Part shown: positions 12,625-24,659 of the stretch, one piece after another | Layout: every line of letters starts with the position of its first letter | Numbering within the stretch: the first letter of the stretch is position 1 | Made by a program: the position numbers and the translations under genes | The notes under the pieces: generated by a model | Seen by the model: the letters and a program-made list of their open reading frames with translations, nothing else | Databases searched by the model: none | What the model was told of the DNA's origin: nothing | NCBI GenBank assembly: GCA_963854835.1 | Contig: OY978527.1 | Span: 37,201,540-37,265,539 of the forward strand | Origin: Megamerina dolium | Taxonomy: Eukaryota > Arthropoda > Insecta > Diptera > Megamerinidae | DNA length: 64,000 bases | Direction of reading: 5' to 3'

Positions 12625-13046
12625 TTACTTAGCCAGCTCTGTTCTTCGCTAGCTTGCGCCAGTTAGAAATTTCAAGCGCCTTCAAGTTCTCCAATACTTA
12701 GTCTTTCCACCGGAGGTTAGGTCTTCCTCCTCTGCGTCGTCCTCTATCGGTTCCGAATATAACACCTTCTTTGCTCAAGCGTGTTCTTCCATTTGCTCAA
12801 CATTACCTAGCCAGCGCAGTTATTGGATTTTGATGCGCTTTACTATGTCAATATCGTCATACAGCTCATACAGCTCATGGTTGTACCTTATTCGGTACTC
12901 GCCACCAACGCAAATAGGTTCAAATATCTTGCGTAGGACTTTTCTCTCGAAAACCTCAAGCATTCGCTCATCCGAGGTGGAAATTGTCCAGGCTTCAGCG
13001 CCATATGTAAGGACAGGCATGATGAGAGACTTGTAGAGCGTAGTTT
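12625..13046 (-). mobile_element. RTE-like LINE 3' fragment
   Basis: Minus-strand frame 12820-13020 ([20 protein letters not shown] to YELYDDIDIVKRIKIQ) closely matches the 7850-11074 copy. The 3' end keeps the (ACTT)n-like tail and CTTCGCTAGCTTGCGCC but lacks the GGCCACATAAG block. Confidence 0.85.
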
Positions 13047-13054
13047 CACATCAC

Positions 13055-13340
13055 ATTTCATCACATTTTCTCATAATTGCGGCTGTATCTCGCGAATAAC
13101 AACTGTTCCAATATTTGCTGGAGTGTAAACTTTACCTTTAACGTAGCGCCAAAGAAAAAATTCTATTGGTATTAAGTCGCACGATCTCGGCGGCCACACA
13201 AAGTCTTCATTCGAAAAATCACACATCTAGGAAATTTTTCACACAATAGCGCCATTGTTTCACCAGCTGTATGAAATGTGTCGCCGTACTGTTGAAATCA
13301 AACGTCTTCCACCCCCATAACATCAATTTGAGGGGAAGTC
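13055..13340 (-). pseudogene. DD41D-like mariner fragment
   Basis: Minus-strand translation: a QQYGDTFHTAGETMALLCEKF-like piece (catalytic D replaced by Y), then FVWPPRSCDLIPIEFFLW and RYVKGKVYTPANIGTVVIREI. It matches the 44576 element. It abuts the RTE fragment at 13046. Confidence 0.7.
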
Positions 13341-13344
13341 AAAA

Positions 13345-14325
13345 TCGTTTGGTAGCATTATATATATGAAAGTATATCAATAAGTATATCAAAAACAAAT
13401 ACTTATCAAATCGATATAAATACACATGTATTTACATGACATAAATACTCTGGCAAGTGGAATAGTACAAGTATACACATTCTTTTTGTTTTTGTTTTTT
13501 GTGCTGATGATATCACTTTGCAGCATCTATCATTTTATTTATGTGTGTGTGTGCGTATAGGTATGTATGTATGTACTCTATATTGTACCATATGTCTCAT
13601 TTAATACTGATATTGTTACAATTCAGTGTTTACTATTTACACAGTGCATCATCGATTACTGTTCATCGATTGTTACATATCTGTTTTGTACGCATGCATA
13701 CATACGCATATGATTACAATTTGATTTTATTTTATTTTATTCACATATGTACCTACATATATATATGTATTTATTTATAAAATGATAGCTATATAAATTG
13801 ATACATCCATAGATTGTATTTAATCTTTATACTGGTTACATTTTATCATATAGAAATACAAACACATACACGAGTACATCTGGATATAATACGTACGTAT
13901 ATGCATTTTATTTTATTTTTATTTTTTTAATACTATATTGTACTACTCAAGCCGGCTAAAATACAGTTGCATTACTGTACATATACCTATATTCATATAT
14001 ATAAATAAATCGAATAGAATTACCAGATCAACGTTTTCAACGCTATCAGCATGAGTAAATGAATGAATGAGTGAGTGAGAGGAAATATGGAACAATTCAT
14101 ATGGATGAAAGTACAAATTAAGTCGATATGGCTTTTAATTTGATTTTTATTTTACTCTTTTACTATACTATTTATTTATACACTATAGTATATTCTGTGG
14201 CAATTGCTCTAAAGTACTACTCTACAGTTTATGCTATTTAGACTATTATACTTATAAAATTATTTTATACAACATTCCGATATCTTTGTGCCAATATTTT
14301 TCAATTCTTCTGGTGGGAATCCTTA
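13345..14325. other. AT-rich spacer with TATG/CATA-like simple runs
   Basis: Short frames such as 13541-13780 are products of TATGTA and TGTGTG runs. No gene supported. Confidence 0.6.
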
Positions 14326-14329
14326 AATA

Positions 14330-14800
14330 CGGAGGTACACAGGCGGCTAATAGACAAGGTTCAAAGGACGTATGCGGTGTTGACAACAGGTGCTCTAAAA
14401 ATCACCCCGTCAAAAGCACTCTACTCGCTATTGCATCTACTACCCGTAGATTTATTTGGCAAGCAGAGAGCGCTTATATCAGCAATTAGTCAAAATATAG
14501 CTTCACGCTGGCCTTAACCAGGATACGGGCATTCAAGGATCCTGGGGGAGTGCACTACAATTCCGAATGCCATCAACCCTACCATGCTTTGACAAATAGA
14601 CTCTCAACCCATATACCCTCAATGGAAGAATGGAATAGGGGTATTGTCAACGAAGCTAGAGTTCAATCGGTACAATTGTACACAGATGGCTCCAAATTGA
14701 TGGAAAGTGTAGGAGCTTAAGTTCCAATTACCCGACTTTTGCAGTGTTTTTCAAGCTGAGATTATGGCAATAAAGGAAAAGGCAATGTCTTGATATTTTT
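14330..14800 (+). pseudogene. LINE fragment: RT end to RNase H
   Basis: Plus-strand pieces: VQRTYAVLTTGALKITPSKA, LYSLLHLLPVDLFGKQRALI (end of RT/thumb), then LYTDGSKLMESVGA (RNase H first aspartate motif) and FQAEIMAIKEKAM-like. Frameshifts and stops. Same RNase H-bearing LINE group as at 21241 and 34775. Confidence 0.8.
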
Positions 14801-15194
14801 GGTTCTTTTTATTCAACAGTTGGTTGCTTAAATTATATCCATAAAGTCAAGTGTGAAGTAAATTAACTATTTGTCGACTACTTAAGGGGGGAATAGGGCT
14901 TTTTAATTTTTTTTCGAATTTTTTTTTTTAATGAATGCATAATATCTCAACAATGTTGTGTCTAAATTTCAAGTCAATAAGAGGTAACGCTATAGAGATT
15001 TTTCAAATTTATTAATATTTTTCATTTACACAATAACAAATTAACAGATTTGCTCGCAAAAAAAATCGCCTTTTTCCTTCAAAGTGTTCCGAAAAAGTTA
15101 AAATTTGAAACTTCGATCTGATGATGATAATCTAAGTTCAATATTAAAATTTTAATAAAAAATTCCATTCCTAAAATATCTTCGACAATTAATA

Positions 15195-16392
15195 CGAGGT
15201 CGGTCCCAGAACTTCCCGACCTAATAAAGAAAACACAATAAATTTGGGGAAATTTTTCTTTATTTCTCAACATAAACTACTTTTAGCTCTTTACACTTTT
15301 CCTAGCGATATTCTATGGCATCAATACCATGTTTATAGTATGATCTGTCTAGCTCATTAAAATAGCCATCTACCGCAGACTCCAACTCTTCATTGTTTGC
15401 AAATCTTCTACCACCAAATTTAGAAATAGAAAATAACCCGAAGGAGCTAAATCTGGCGAATAAGGTACGTGCTGAAGCAATTCGAGCTTTAACTCATTGA
15501 TTTTGGCCATTGCAATAGCGGATGTGTGAACTGGTGCATTGTGTTGATGAAACAAAACTTTCTTTTTCGCCAAATGCGGCCTTTTTTCTTTAATTTCATC
15601 ACTTTCATTACGTTCCTCTTTGAAGATAATCAATAAAAATTATCCCACGTGCCACATAACGTTACCTGCAGAAGGAACTGTCTTCGCCTTCTTTGGACAC
15701 GATTCTCCTCTTTTAGTCCACTGTTTTGACTGCTCCTTTGTCTCAGGTGTGAAGTGGTGGACCCACGTCTCAGCCATGGTTACAAATCTACGCAAAAACT
15801 CGGCTTTATTACTGTGAAACATCGCCAAACACTCTATATAAACATCTTCACGACGTTGTTATGTGTTCTATTGTGAGCAAACGCGGCACCCACCAAATAC
15901 GATGTATAGCACTTTTTGAAATGCCTGTAATTTCATCTAGCTCACGCACCTTCAGCCGGCGATCATCCAATACCATTTTGTGGATTTTCTTAACCGTTTC
16001 TGGCGTGGCCACCTCAATTGGTCGACCCCTGTGGTGTTCGTCTTGGCAGCTTGTACGACCTCGTTTAAACTCGCCACCCAATATTTTATGATCGTGAATG
16101 AAGGAGCAGACTCCCCCAGAGTAGAATCTAGTTGGGATTAAATATTCGTTGGACTGACACCTTTCAAATGAAAGTATTGAATAACATAACGGTGACCAAT
16201 TTTTTCCATGTTTACAAATTCACTGAAGTCGTTAATTATCGATGGCTCAAAAGAAAATACTAAACAACGTGGCGCCTTGAAACTTAAACCATATGTTTTA
16301 TAAGGTTGATACTTTTCACCAAAGTAATTTTTTTCAAACTACTGCCGCCATCTACATATATGTCAGGTCGGGTAGTTCTGGGACCGCCCTCG
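15195..16392 (-). mobile_element. Second copy of the TGAGGAC-type mariner, minus strand
   Basis: TIRs match the 7387 element (CGAGGTCGGTCCCAGAAC at left, inverse CGAGGGCGGTCCCAGAAC at right), TA at 15193-15194 and 16393-16394. Frames give DEHHRGRPIEVATPETVKK, ETWVHHFTPETKEQSKQWT, HQHNAPVHTS and YSPDLAPSGYFLF. The aspartate of HQDNAPxH is H and that of PSDYF is G, and frameshifts break the ORF, so it is dead. The middle part with the FIDYLxKG block is deleted. Confidence 0.92.
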
Positions 16393-16394
16393 TA

Positions 16395-17985
16395 TATATA
16401 CAGTGTAAACAAAAATTATTTTAATATTTAAATTTTAATAAAAAATTCCATACCTAAAATGTCTTCGACAACTAATAACAAAACTGTACATTATAAAGCA
16501 CTTATAAATATGGAGTCTCAATAAAAATCTGTATATCCAAAAAAAAATTTACATTGAAGTAGTACATGAATAATTACAATAAATAAGTAGTTATCATACG
16601 ATATCATTGATAGATAAGGAACAAAAAACAAAACAAAAATGTTTATAATAAATCATTAAGATGAACAAAAATGAATTTTAAAGTAATATAAATTCACATA
16701 AATAAATGAAGGCACTATAATGGCACACCTGCTTAATTTAATGAAAATTACCTAAATACAAGTAGATTCTTCAAGGTTTCATACCACATAATATATGTAC
16801 ATATATACAACTATTTATAAAAATAAATCACAATAATGCACTTCCGTATGCGAAGGCGGAACACACAAAAAATTATTCAATAAGCATTTCATACTCGTAG
16901 TTCTTGAATACATAAATATCAGCTTCATGTAAGAAGAGTAGGTAAAACTATGGCCATGAATCGATTGCTTCTCTTATCACTAAATATGTCAATGCGTTAA
17001 TTTATATGTAATGTCTTATTGTTGTTGTTTATTCATAGTAGATATATATAATATATACTAAAGGATTCCTAACGAAAAGTTGCATTTATTGGTATCTAAA
17101 ACATTAAGCTTGATATTACTTTATTATGGAGTTTCTAAAAGAACTCTTATTATTATGGTACATGTATACGTGTACATATATGTAGAATGCTAACCTTCAA
17201 TATAAAATTGAGGTTAATTTATGATTTATTTGTATACATTTGTATTAATGTGCTTTCACTCGGTTTCGTTTGAATTTTAACATATTTGAGATGTCTTTTA
17301 GCTATTTAACACGCTTGGATGATAGCCAAAATTTTATTGATTTTTATAATTCATTTTGTATTTACCTATTTTCGTTCTGTTTTTTTTTTTTGTCTTATAT
17401 GTTTCTCTTCTTAAATTTTATTATGTAGTGCTAATTATCCAAAAAAGTGTTTATTATTGAGTAGAGTAGGCTAGAGTGTAATATAGTGTGCCTGGATGTA
17501 CCAGATAAACAAAAAGTATTGACGTCATTCGCAAAATTGTTTAACACACCGTTTTTAGCAAAAAAAAAATTATTATTTATTTGTGTATTGTATACAAACA
17601 ATATCTATAAGTTCATAAGTACATACAGCTCTATTCACACATTTCATGCATTGATTTCGAAAAGTTCCTCATATTTAATTAGATAAAAATTATTTGATTA
17701 AATATTTACAAATATCTTCATTGTCATAGAGTTAGATGAGAGTTGCTCGCTATGAATTGCGATGATATAATAACAAGAACAAGTTCATCTTTGGATGCTG
17801 CCACATGATCCCTACGATTTTTTTTATATTTTGGAATTAACGTTCATAACACTGAAGGCCACATTGACTGAGGTATTCATAAAATCCATCAATCGTCAGT
17901 AAATGTACTACGATATACTTTACTGCTCTTTTAAATGCCCGCGAAAAATGCAGCTCCAATAAGCCTATTTTAAGCCTTACGTCAA
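16395..17985. other. AT-rich spacer
   Basis: Nothing recognised. 16425-16465 partly repeats 15140-15185 (AATTTTAATAAAAAATTCCAT then AAATRTCTTCGACAA), a local direct repeat on both sides of the 15195 mariner. Confidence 0.5.
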
Positions 17986-17989
17986 CTGA

Positions 17990-18115
17990 TACGGAACGGC
18001 AGAACTCTTTAAAAGCTATATGAAATCTTTGTCACAGAACAGCTTCAGAAGCTTTTACATCGCAGATTTTTACAGTCAAAAATATTGGCAATTACTTGCC
18101 GACAGATGTAAAAAA
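17990..18115 (-). mobile_element. Partial degenerate SINE
   Basis: Minus-strand match to the SINE body only: GGAACGGCAGAAC, CTTTGTCACAGA and GGCAATTACTTGCCGACAG in order. No tRNA-like head remains. Confidence 0.5.
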
Positions 18116-18174
18116 TGCCTTTCAGTTATTTGTGCCAAAATTAGAAACGGGTCTATTATGCTAAGGCACACTAC

Positions 18175-18650
18175 TTACTTATCGAAAAGTGATTTTGGCC
18201 GAATATAGCATGCTTCGCAAGACATCTCTGTCCTTCGCTAGCTGGCGCTAGTTAGAAATTCCCCACCAAGTTCTCCAGTACCTGGTCTTTAAACCGAAGG
18301 TTTGATCCGCCAACTCAACTTCTCAAATTTTTACTTAGGCCAAAGTAGCATCTGTTAGTAAGAATGGCCCTTCGCAATATCTCCAGGCTGACGTCGTTAC
18401 TGGGGTTAATACTAGTTCCAAAATAGACAAAGTACCTCACTATTTCCACAATGTAGTTATCAACAGTGACGTGCTGTCTAAGATTCCGGGACCCTTTGTT
18501 TGCTGAAACGAGAGCAGTCAGTGCAGCATTCTCAGAGTTGGAAAAAGAGTCGCATCGAATGTGTCTTACGGTGAACGAAGGCAAGACAAAGTACCTAGCG
18601 TCAACAAACACAAATAGTCCCGTTGTCTTGGACAGCACGTCATAGCGAAC
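18175..18650. mobile_element. RTE-like LINE 3' fragment with inverted 5' part
   Basis: 18175-18510 is minus strand (3' end, then SINPSNDVSLEILRRAILTN and LRQHVTVDNYIVEIVRYFVY). From about 18511 the sequence flips: the plus strand reads RAVSAAFSELEKESHRMCL and then TVNEGKTKYLASTN, the segment lying just 5' in the intact LINE, and continues to about 18645 with about 40 bp overlapping the first part. Confidence 0.8.
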
Positions 18651-19015
18651 TCTACCAAAACCCAAATCAGTCCGTATATAAATAATATCAAATACCGATT
18701 TGTCTAACTTAATGATGACGGTTTCAGATCGCATATATTAATACTAGAGTTTCCATACCTCAATACATACCAAACAATCTATATTTATTTGTAGTCATGG
18801 TATGAACTTCAATTTAAGTATCAAAACAATAATAGAGGTGTGTATTAAAAACAACACAAAATTAGCAATTCATTTGAATATTGTATATCATTTTTACCAC
18901 TCAATTGTAGTAAGAAAATAAAGAGTGTGTGAGAGAAGAGAGCACACTAGAAAAGGATAAAAGAACAGAATCTGAAATCGATTTCGTTCTGAATTCAACT
19001 TTAATTCTAAATATA

Positions 19016-20130
19016 TTGGGTGTTCGAAAAAGTTCAGTAGGAAATTGTCGGTAGATGGCTCTAAAATGTAACATCTCTGGTAACGTTAATTGTACCTAGC
19101 TATACTATAGCTAAGGTGATATTTTACTCTTCATTTTGTTGGAAGACATTATTAAAATCGCATGATTCTGTGGAGAGTTATCTACGTTTAAAAATGAGTG
19201 AAAATTCGGAACATTATCGTCATATTTTGCTTTTCTTATAGAAGAGGTAAGAATGCATCGCAGGCTGCTGAAAATATTTGTTAAGTTTACGGAGACGATG
19301 CTGTAACTAGAAAAACAGCAGCGAGGTGGTTTGCTCGTTTTCGATCTGATAATTTTGATCTCAAAGTCTGAATAGTCTGAAAGAGTCGATGAAATATGGA
19401 AATAATTGAGCAAGACCGGCACATCAGCATCGTGGACGTTGCTAGGGGATTAGGCATTCATCACCAAACAGTTATCAATCATTTGAAGAAAGCTGGATAC
19501 ACAAAGAATCTCGATATTTGGGTGCCACATGAATTAACAATGAAAAATTTAATGGACCGAATTTCCATTTGCGATTCACTACTAAATCGAACCGAAATCG
19601 AACCATTTCTGAAGCGAATGATTACGGGCGATGAAAAGTGGATCACGTACGACAATAACATGCGAAAAAGATCATAATCAAAGTGAATTGAAGCTTCGCC
19701 AACGGTGGCAAAGCCAGGATTGACCCCAAGAAAGGTTGTGCTATGTGTCTGGTGGGTTTGGAAGGGAATTGTTCCTTATGAGCTTCTACAACCTGATCAA
19801 ACGATTGATTCTGATCTCTACTGTTAACAATTAATGAGATTGAAGCAAGCAATTCAATTAAAACGGCCATAATTGATCAACAGAAAAGGTGTTGTGTTCA
19901 ATGCGAGATCACGCACATTTTTGATGACCCGCCAGAAACTGAGAGAGCTTGGCTGTGAGGTTTTGATACATTCACCATATAGCTCCGACCTTGCCTTTAG
20001 ATTATCATTTGTTTCGATCTCTGTAGAACTCTCTTAATGGTATAAATTTAAATTCGCTCAGATGAAATCGGTACATATTGGATTTAATAAAGCTCATTTC
20101 AAATATGAGAAAAATTATTGATTTTCCATA
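19016..20130 (+). pseudogene. Decayed mariner
   Basis: HTH and linker pieces (ENSEHYRHILLF, AARWFARFRSDNFDL), then an open stretch at 19396-19677: EIIEQDRHISIVDVARGLGI, KNLDIWVPHEL and FLKRMITGDEKWITYDNN (first catalytic aspartate). Later VVLCVWWVWKGIVPYELLQP, LINRKGVVFNARSRTF (the H-D-N-A-R-P-H motif is lost) and a broken IHSPYSSDLA. Many frameshifts. Confidence 0.85.
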
Positions 20131-21240
20131 TAGGCAAAATTTCGACATTATTGCACTCAATTGAACCTAAATTCATTCGACTTTAATATACTCCATCATT
20201 GAAAGTAATACGTATGTTCAATTTTTGAAAAACAAATTTTTAAAATTGAATCCTAAAAAAACACAAATTTAATTTTATAAAACATTGAAACTTCTTCTTT
20301 ATTTGCTTTTTAACATAAAGAGCATATACGCAAGAAAAAACGCTACTGCAAACTTATTGCATTTAAGCACATGTGCACACATAACGTACGGCTTCTGTGC
20401 ATCATCAACGCAAGCAACATCATATGCCCTTGGGGTATCAATTCATAGATGGTTGTTGTTTGATACGCGGCAAACATGACAGTTTGCCAATAACAGTTAA
20501 TTGAGAATCAAGTAAACAAAACAAATAAAATAAACAGACAGACAGACAAGCAGACAGATAAATAGACAGAGTGAGAGACAAAAATTTTTCAATATCATCA
20601 TTGCCCGTGGGTGGAATATAAGTTACATATAATATATGTATCGTACAAGCAGTAACACAAGTAAGAACAAATGATATAAAAAACGCAAGCTAAGAAAATG
20701 AAAAATGTAGTAAGACATCAGAATACACAGAGGTGGCCGTATAACTCGGAACATCACTTTTGATTTATAAATGATTTGCTTACTTTTCTGTTTAAATAGC
20801 ACAATATTTGTTCCAGTTATTGTCCGAATCAGCCAAGTAACAGACAAATGGACGGATGGACGGACGTCGTTAAATCGACTGATAAGGCTGGGCATGAATA
20901 TATATAACTCTCTATATCGACGGAACTTCCTTCGACTAGGTACAAACATCTGACCGAAATGAGTCGATTTTCAATCGAGCGCAACAATTGGAGCTGTGTA
21001 CTTCCACTTTATCGAAAGGTAAAGGTAAAGATTTCGAACTAAGACCTTTTAAGGTCTAGTTGCTGAAGGAATTAAAGCCCTATATTGGGTCGGTGGGCAC
21101 AAAATCAACTGAAAGTTAACCCACTGTTTTATCGCAATATTCTGTTCATTGATAAGGCTCATTTTGAGATTAATCAGGATTTCAATAAACAAAATTGCCG
21201 CATTTGGAGTGAAAAGAATCCACGAGAGATTCACGAGACA

Positions 21241-21838
21241 TCGTTAGGTTAGGTTAGATTAGCACGACAGCAGTCAATTTGGCCTTGGTGGGCTCTCTCA
21301 ATGAGAGAGCCCACCAAGGCCAAAAGAGGCCCGGTATGATATCGCGCGGATAGCCTCCAATCTGAGCTGTTTATGAACCTTAGATGCATCCCTACTGGAA
21401 TTTCTGAGAGTGATGCCAGGTTATTTAAGACATTTTACCTAGACTTTTTTCCTTTTAATACAATGTCAAGGGCAGTTCCATAGCAGGTGCGTGACTGTCT
21501 CTTGTTCATATTCATCTTTGCAATGCCTGCAGAAATCATTTGCCAGATGGCTTAACCCAACCATAACAGCATGACTTCCTATGAGGCAGTGGCCCTTGAT
21601 CACTCCTATAGTGGTACTTATGTCTCGTTTTTTATATCAATGAGTGTCTCAGCAGGATTTTTGCTCTTTTGAGGATTGTATCAATTTTCTTTGGACAGTG
21701 TTGGAAACAGGAATTCCTAAAAGTTTATTTTCATCTTTAAGTGCTTCAGTCGTTCCCTGTCTTGCGAGCTCGTCCACTCTACAGTTCCCTCTTATTCCCC
21801 TATATTCACTGTTTGGTGTGCGTTACCGTCAACGGAGA
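21241..21838 (-). mobile_element. LINE 3' end with RNase H and CCHC-like motif
   Basis: Minus-strand pieces: GNCRVDELARQGTTEALKDE (RNase H C-terminus), GHCLIGSHAVMVGLSHLAND, then FCRHCKDEYEQETVTHLLWN and C (C-x2-C...H...C motif found at the end of RNase H LINEs). The 3' untranslated end contains a perfect 22-bp inverted repeat and finishes in CTAACCTAACCTAAC at 21241. Inserted in a DD41D-like mariner; CGTTA at both edges may be a short target duplication. Confidence 0.85.
21278..21324. repeat. Perfect inverted repeat, 22-bp arms, 3-nt loop
   Basis: Arms 21278-21299 and 21303-21324 are exact reverse complements (the inner part reads GGGCTCTCTC then GAGAGAGCCC) around AAT. It lies in the 3' untranslated end of the LINE at 21241-21838. 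Confidence 0.95.
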
Positions 21839-22889
21839 GCACTATAGAGTCACGTACCCCAATTGAATGAGATGTTGACTAAAGACAAGTTTTTTAAACA
21901 GATCTGCGCCACATGCCATACACCACGTCAAACAATCGATTTATTGAAGGAAACAATTGATGAAATGGACCAGCTGATTGGCCACCTTAATCATACGATG
22001 TAACGCATCTAGATTATTTTCTCTGCGGTTACATGAAGTCATTGGTTCATGCGAACAAACCGGAAGCTTTGGACGTCTTGGAAAAGAACATTATGAGAAC
22101 CACTCCAACATACGACACCAGTTGCGTGAAAAACTGAAAACCATGGTGTTTAGGATGGAAACAATTAATGTAAAGTTTCCTACATGGTTTTGTGACATCT
22201 CTGCAAATAATGTAATGAAAAACGCATTGTACTCCAATAATACTACAATATATGGTGAGCTAATATGTTTTACTTACAGTAGTCATTGAAAATATTTGTT
22301 ATTGTTGTTTCTGCTTAGATACATTCCAAAATTAAACCTCGCAGCTATTAGAATTTCATATATTAATACCCGCCGAACATGGAAACAACGTCACAAGAAG
22401 AAAATGTTTCAATAAAAACAAAAAAAAGAGTCTATGTATTACAGCCGTCCTCGGCACGTCCTCTCACACTAACTTTTAAAGGGTATGTTATATTGCGATA
22501 TTTAAGCGGTTCGTAGCAGTGACTGCACCAAATATTATTGTGTAGATGGTAGAGTTAGTTAAAATTCCGTGAATTTGTTGAGAAAGTAGATAAAATAGTG
22601 GACGTAGCTTACTTGCAAAATAGTAGTAGCAAAACAGATACCATAGTAATCTACGTACCTAATATGATTGTCCTAGGTGGAAAATCCAGTAAGTTGTGGC
22701 TGTTTCAAATTTATATAATTTTGGAACTTTGTGTGAGAACTAAATTAAATATTGGGCCTGGCCTGACTCTCCCATTTCTGGTGAAATTATTTCTTTCTAC
22801 AATATTATCTTACGTGTCAGATATTAGTCTTGTAGACTAAATATTAAAATAAAAAAAATATATATGTGATGCTTATAGACCTCGAAGAA

Positions 22890-23116
22890 CGTGCGTGTTA
22901 AATTTTGGACAGTATTACAAGGGGCCCACTTTTATTAGCGGGTTCCTTTTACATGGCAAATTCTTACTGTCGGACAAATTGACAAATGCTTGCCGACAGG
23001 TGGGTACCGTTCTAAAGAAAGATCTTTTCGATACCAAAGTTGCGCTTCAGCGTGGGGATTGAACTCACGATCTACAGATCAGAAGACTAACGCACTAACC
23101 GCTGAGTTGCGGCACA
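22890..23116 (-). mobile_element. tRNA-related SINE, minus strand
   Basis: Right end is the tRNA-like head (GCTGAGTTGCGGCAC, then GGATTGAACTC inverted B box). The body retains GCCGACAGGTGGGTACCG and CGTGCGTGTTAAATTTTGG. The 3' third is shortened. No clear target duplication seen. Confidence 0.8.
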
Positions 23117-23392
23117 TAATGAGTATATAAAATTGCGTATAAGCAAACTTTACGAATTTATTAAATCATTGAATGATTCCATTATTATTGTAGGTTTCCC
23201 CAACTGAACTCTGTAGTATTAAAATACTGTGAATATAGTCGAAGAAGAGGTAATGTGGGCTATACGTAATACAATGTGTATAAATATTCCTAGTCAAGTT
23301 ATAAATATTGATACACAACTAAATACATTCTTTACGAATGCAATATTGGGCGCATTCATTTTACGCTTCATTTGCATCAATTGTTTACAATC

Positions 23393-24652
23393 ATGGAATG
23401 GGGCAACATCGAAAATCGTATTGTTCTAGTTGGCCTACTAAAATGCAACATGGGAAAAGGCTATATCTTTCGGACGTTGCGACCGCTTGGAATCACTTGC
23501 AATTTTGTGTTTCGTGCTGTGAAGTTGTTTGAGGATACTGCAAATTTCGCAAAAATCCATATCCATGAATATTTGGGACTCAGCGTGTACGAGCGACACA
23601 CTGGACACCTGCTCCCGGCCACATTGGAGGGGAAAACGCAAGCGAAAATCGAAAGCGTTACGCAGCCAGTACGCTCACAGACAAATTCTGTTTACTGACG
23701 AGAAAATCTTCAACGTACCAGGTGTACAAGCTTAAATCCAGTGTTTGCTCGTAGATGGCGTTAGTGAGCATATTGAGCTATTATCGACTGTGCATCCATT
23801 TTTTATGAGTTCGACACCTGTTTCCATCAATTAGTAAATATCATCAGTGATTTCATACAACAACATACATTTTTCCTCGTATAATCATGTCTAGTTTCGT
23901 GCCAGAAAAAGAGCATATGCGGGAAGCTCAACGTTTTTGCTTCAATTTGAAGAAATTTGCTGCTGAGTCGCATCGAATGCTTGTGGAGGCCTATAGTGAC
24001 AGTGCGCTATCGGAAACGGTCCAAAGAAGGTCATTTTGACTTAAGTGACAAGAAGCTTGAAAATAGACCCAGAAAAGTTGAGGACCATGATTTGCAGGCT
24101 CTTCTAGATGAGGACGACACCCAATCGCAAAAAATGCTTGCCGAACAGATAGGGTTTACTCAACAAGCCATTTCCATACGTTTACGAGCCATGGGGAAGG
24201 TTCTATGAAAAAAAAAGTGTTTTTTTTACAGAAAAACAGCGGATTTAAGCTTGCACACCTGGTAGAAGAATCGTTCAATAAACAGAACGATCGCATGTAT
24301 GCTCGGTCATTCAGAGAAGCTTCCCAACTCATTCCGAGGATCGAAAGAGGCCTCTGCTCTAGCTCATAAGGTAAAAAGAACTCAACTGTGGCTAAAAAAC
24401 AACATTCCGGACTTCATATCAACGGATGATTGGTCAGCTGGTAGTCCAGACCTCAACCCATTGGATTACAAATTGTGGTCCGTATTGGAGGGCATGGCTT
24501 GCTCTACTCGATACTCAAATATTGACTCCATGAAGCGAACCCTTGTCCGTGCAGTGGATAATTTTCCCATGCATGAAGTACGTCTCGCGATCTATGAGTG
24601 GCCAAATCGTCTCAAGTCATGCTGGAAGGCAAATGGAAGTCATTTCGAATAA
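23393..24652 (+). pseudogene. D37D-like (maT-type) mariner relative, split by another mariner
   Basis: The left part starts ATG at 23393: MEWGNIENRIVLVGLLKCNM, then FRTLRPLGI and VFRAVKLFEDT, and by frameshift STGHLLPATL- and ILFTDEKIFNV-like. After the inserted mariner it resumes as EESFNKQNDRMYARSFREAS, then VKRTQLWLKNNIPDFISTDD, SPDLNPLDYKLWSVLEG and ends KANGSHFE-stop. The resumed reading across the insertion proves the nesting. Internal deletions and frame changes make it inactive. Confidence 0.85.
23718..24262 (+). mobile_element. Deletion-derived mariner (545 bp) inside the D37D-like element
   Basis: 22-bp TIRs with one mismatch (CCAGGTGTACAAGCTTAAAT at left, CCAGGTGTGCAAGCTTAAAT inverse at right) and TA at 23716-23717 and 24263-24264. 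Encodes only the N-terminal part: SSFVPEKEHMREAQ, KKFAAESHRMLVEAYSDSAL, then LQALLDEDDTQSQKMLAEQI and GFTQQAISIRLRAMGKV. The catalytic domain is gone. Confidence 0.92.
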
Positions 24653-24659
24653 GTTGTTC

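Larger units (their letters stand above)
21000..22290 (+). pseudogene. DD41D-like mariner interrupted by a LINE
   Basis: The left part (21110-21240) reads FYRNILFIDKAHFEINQDFN and KQNCRIWSEKNPREIHE. After the LINE it resumes with VTVNGEHYRVTYPN (21831 on), then a TIDLLKETIDE-like piece and DYFLCGYMKSLVHANKPEALD with frameshifts. Order agrees with the elements at 44576 and 54905. Confidence 0.7.
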
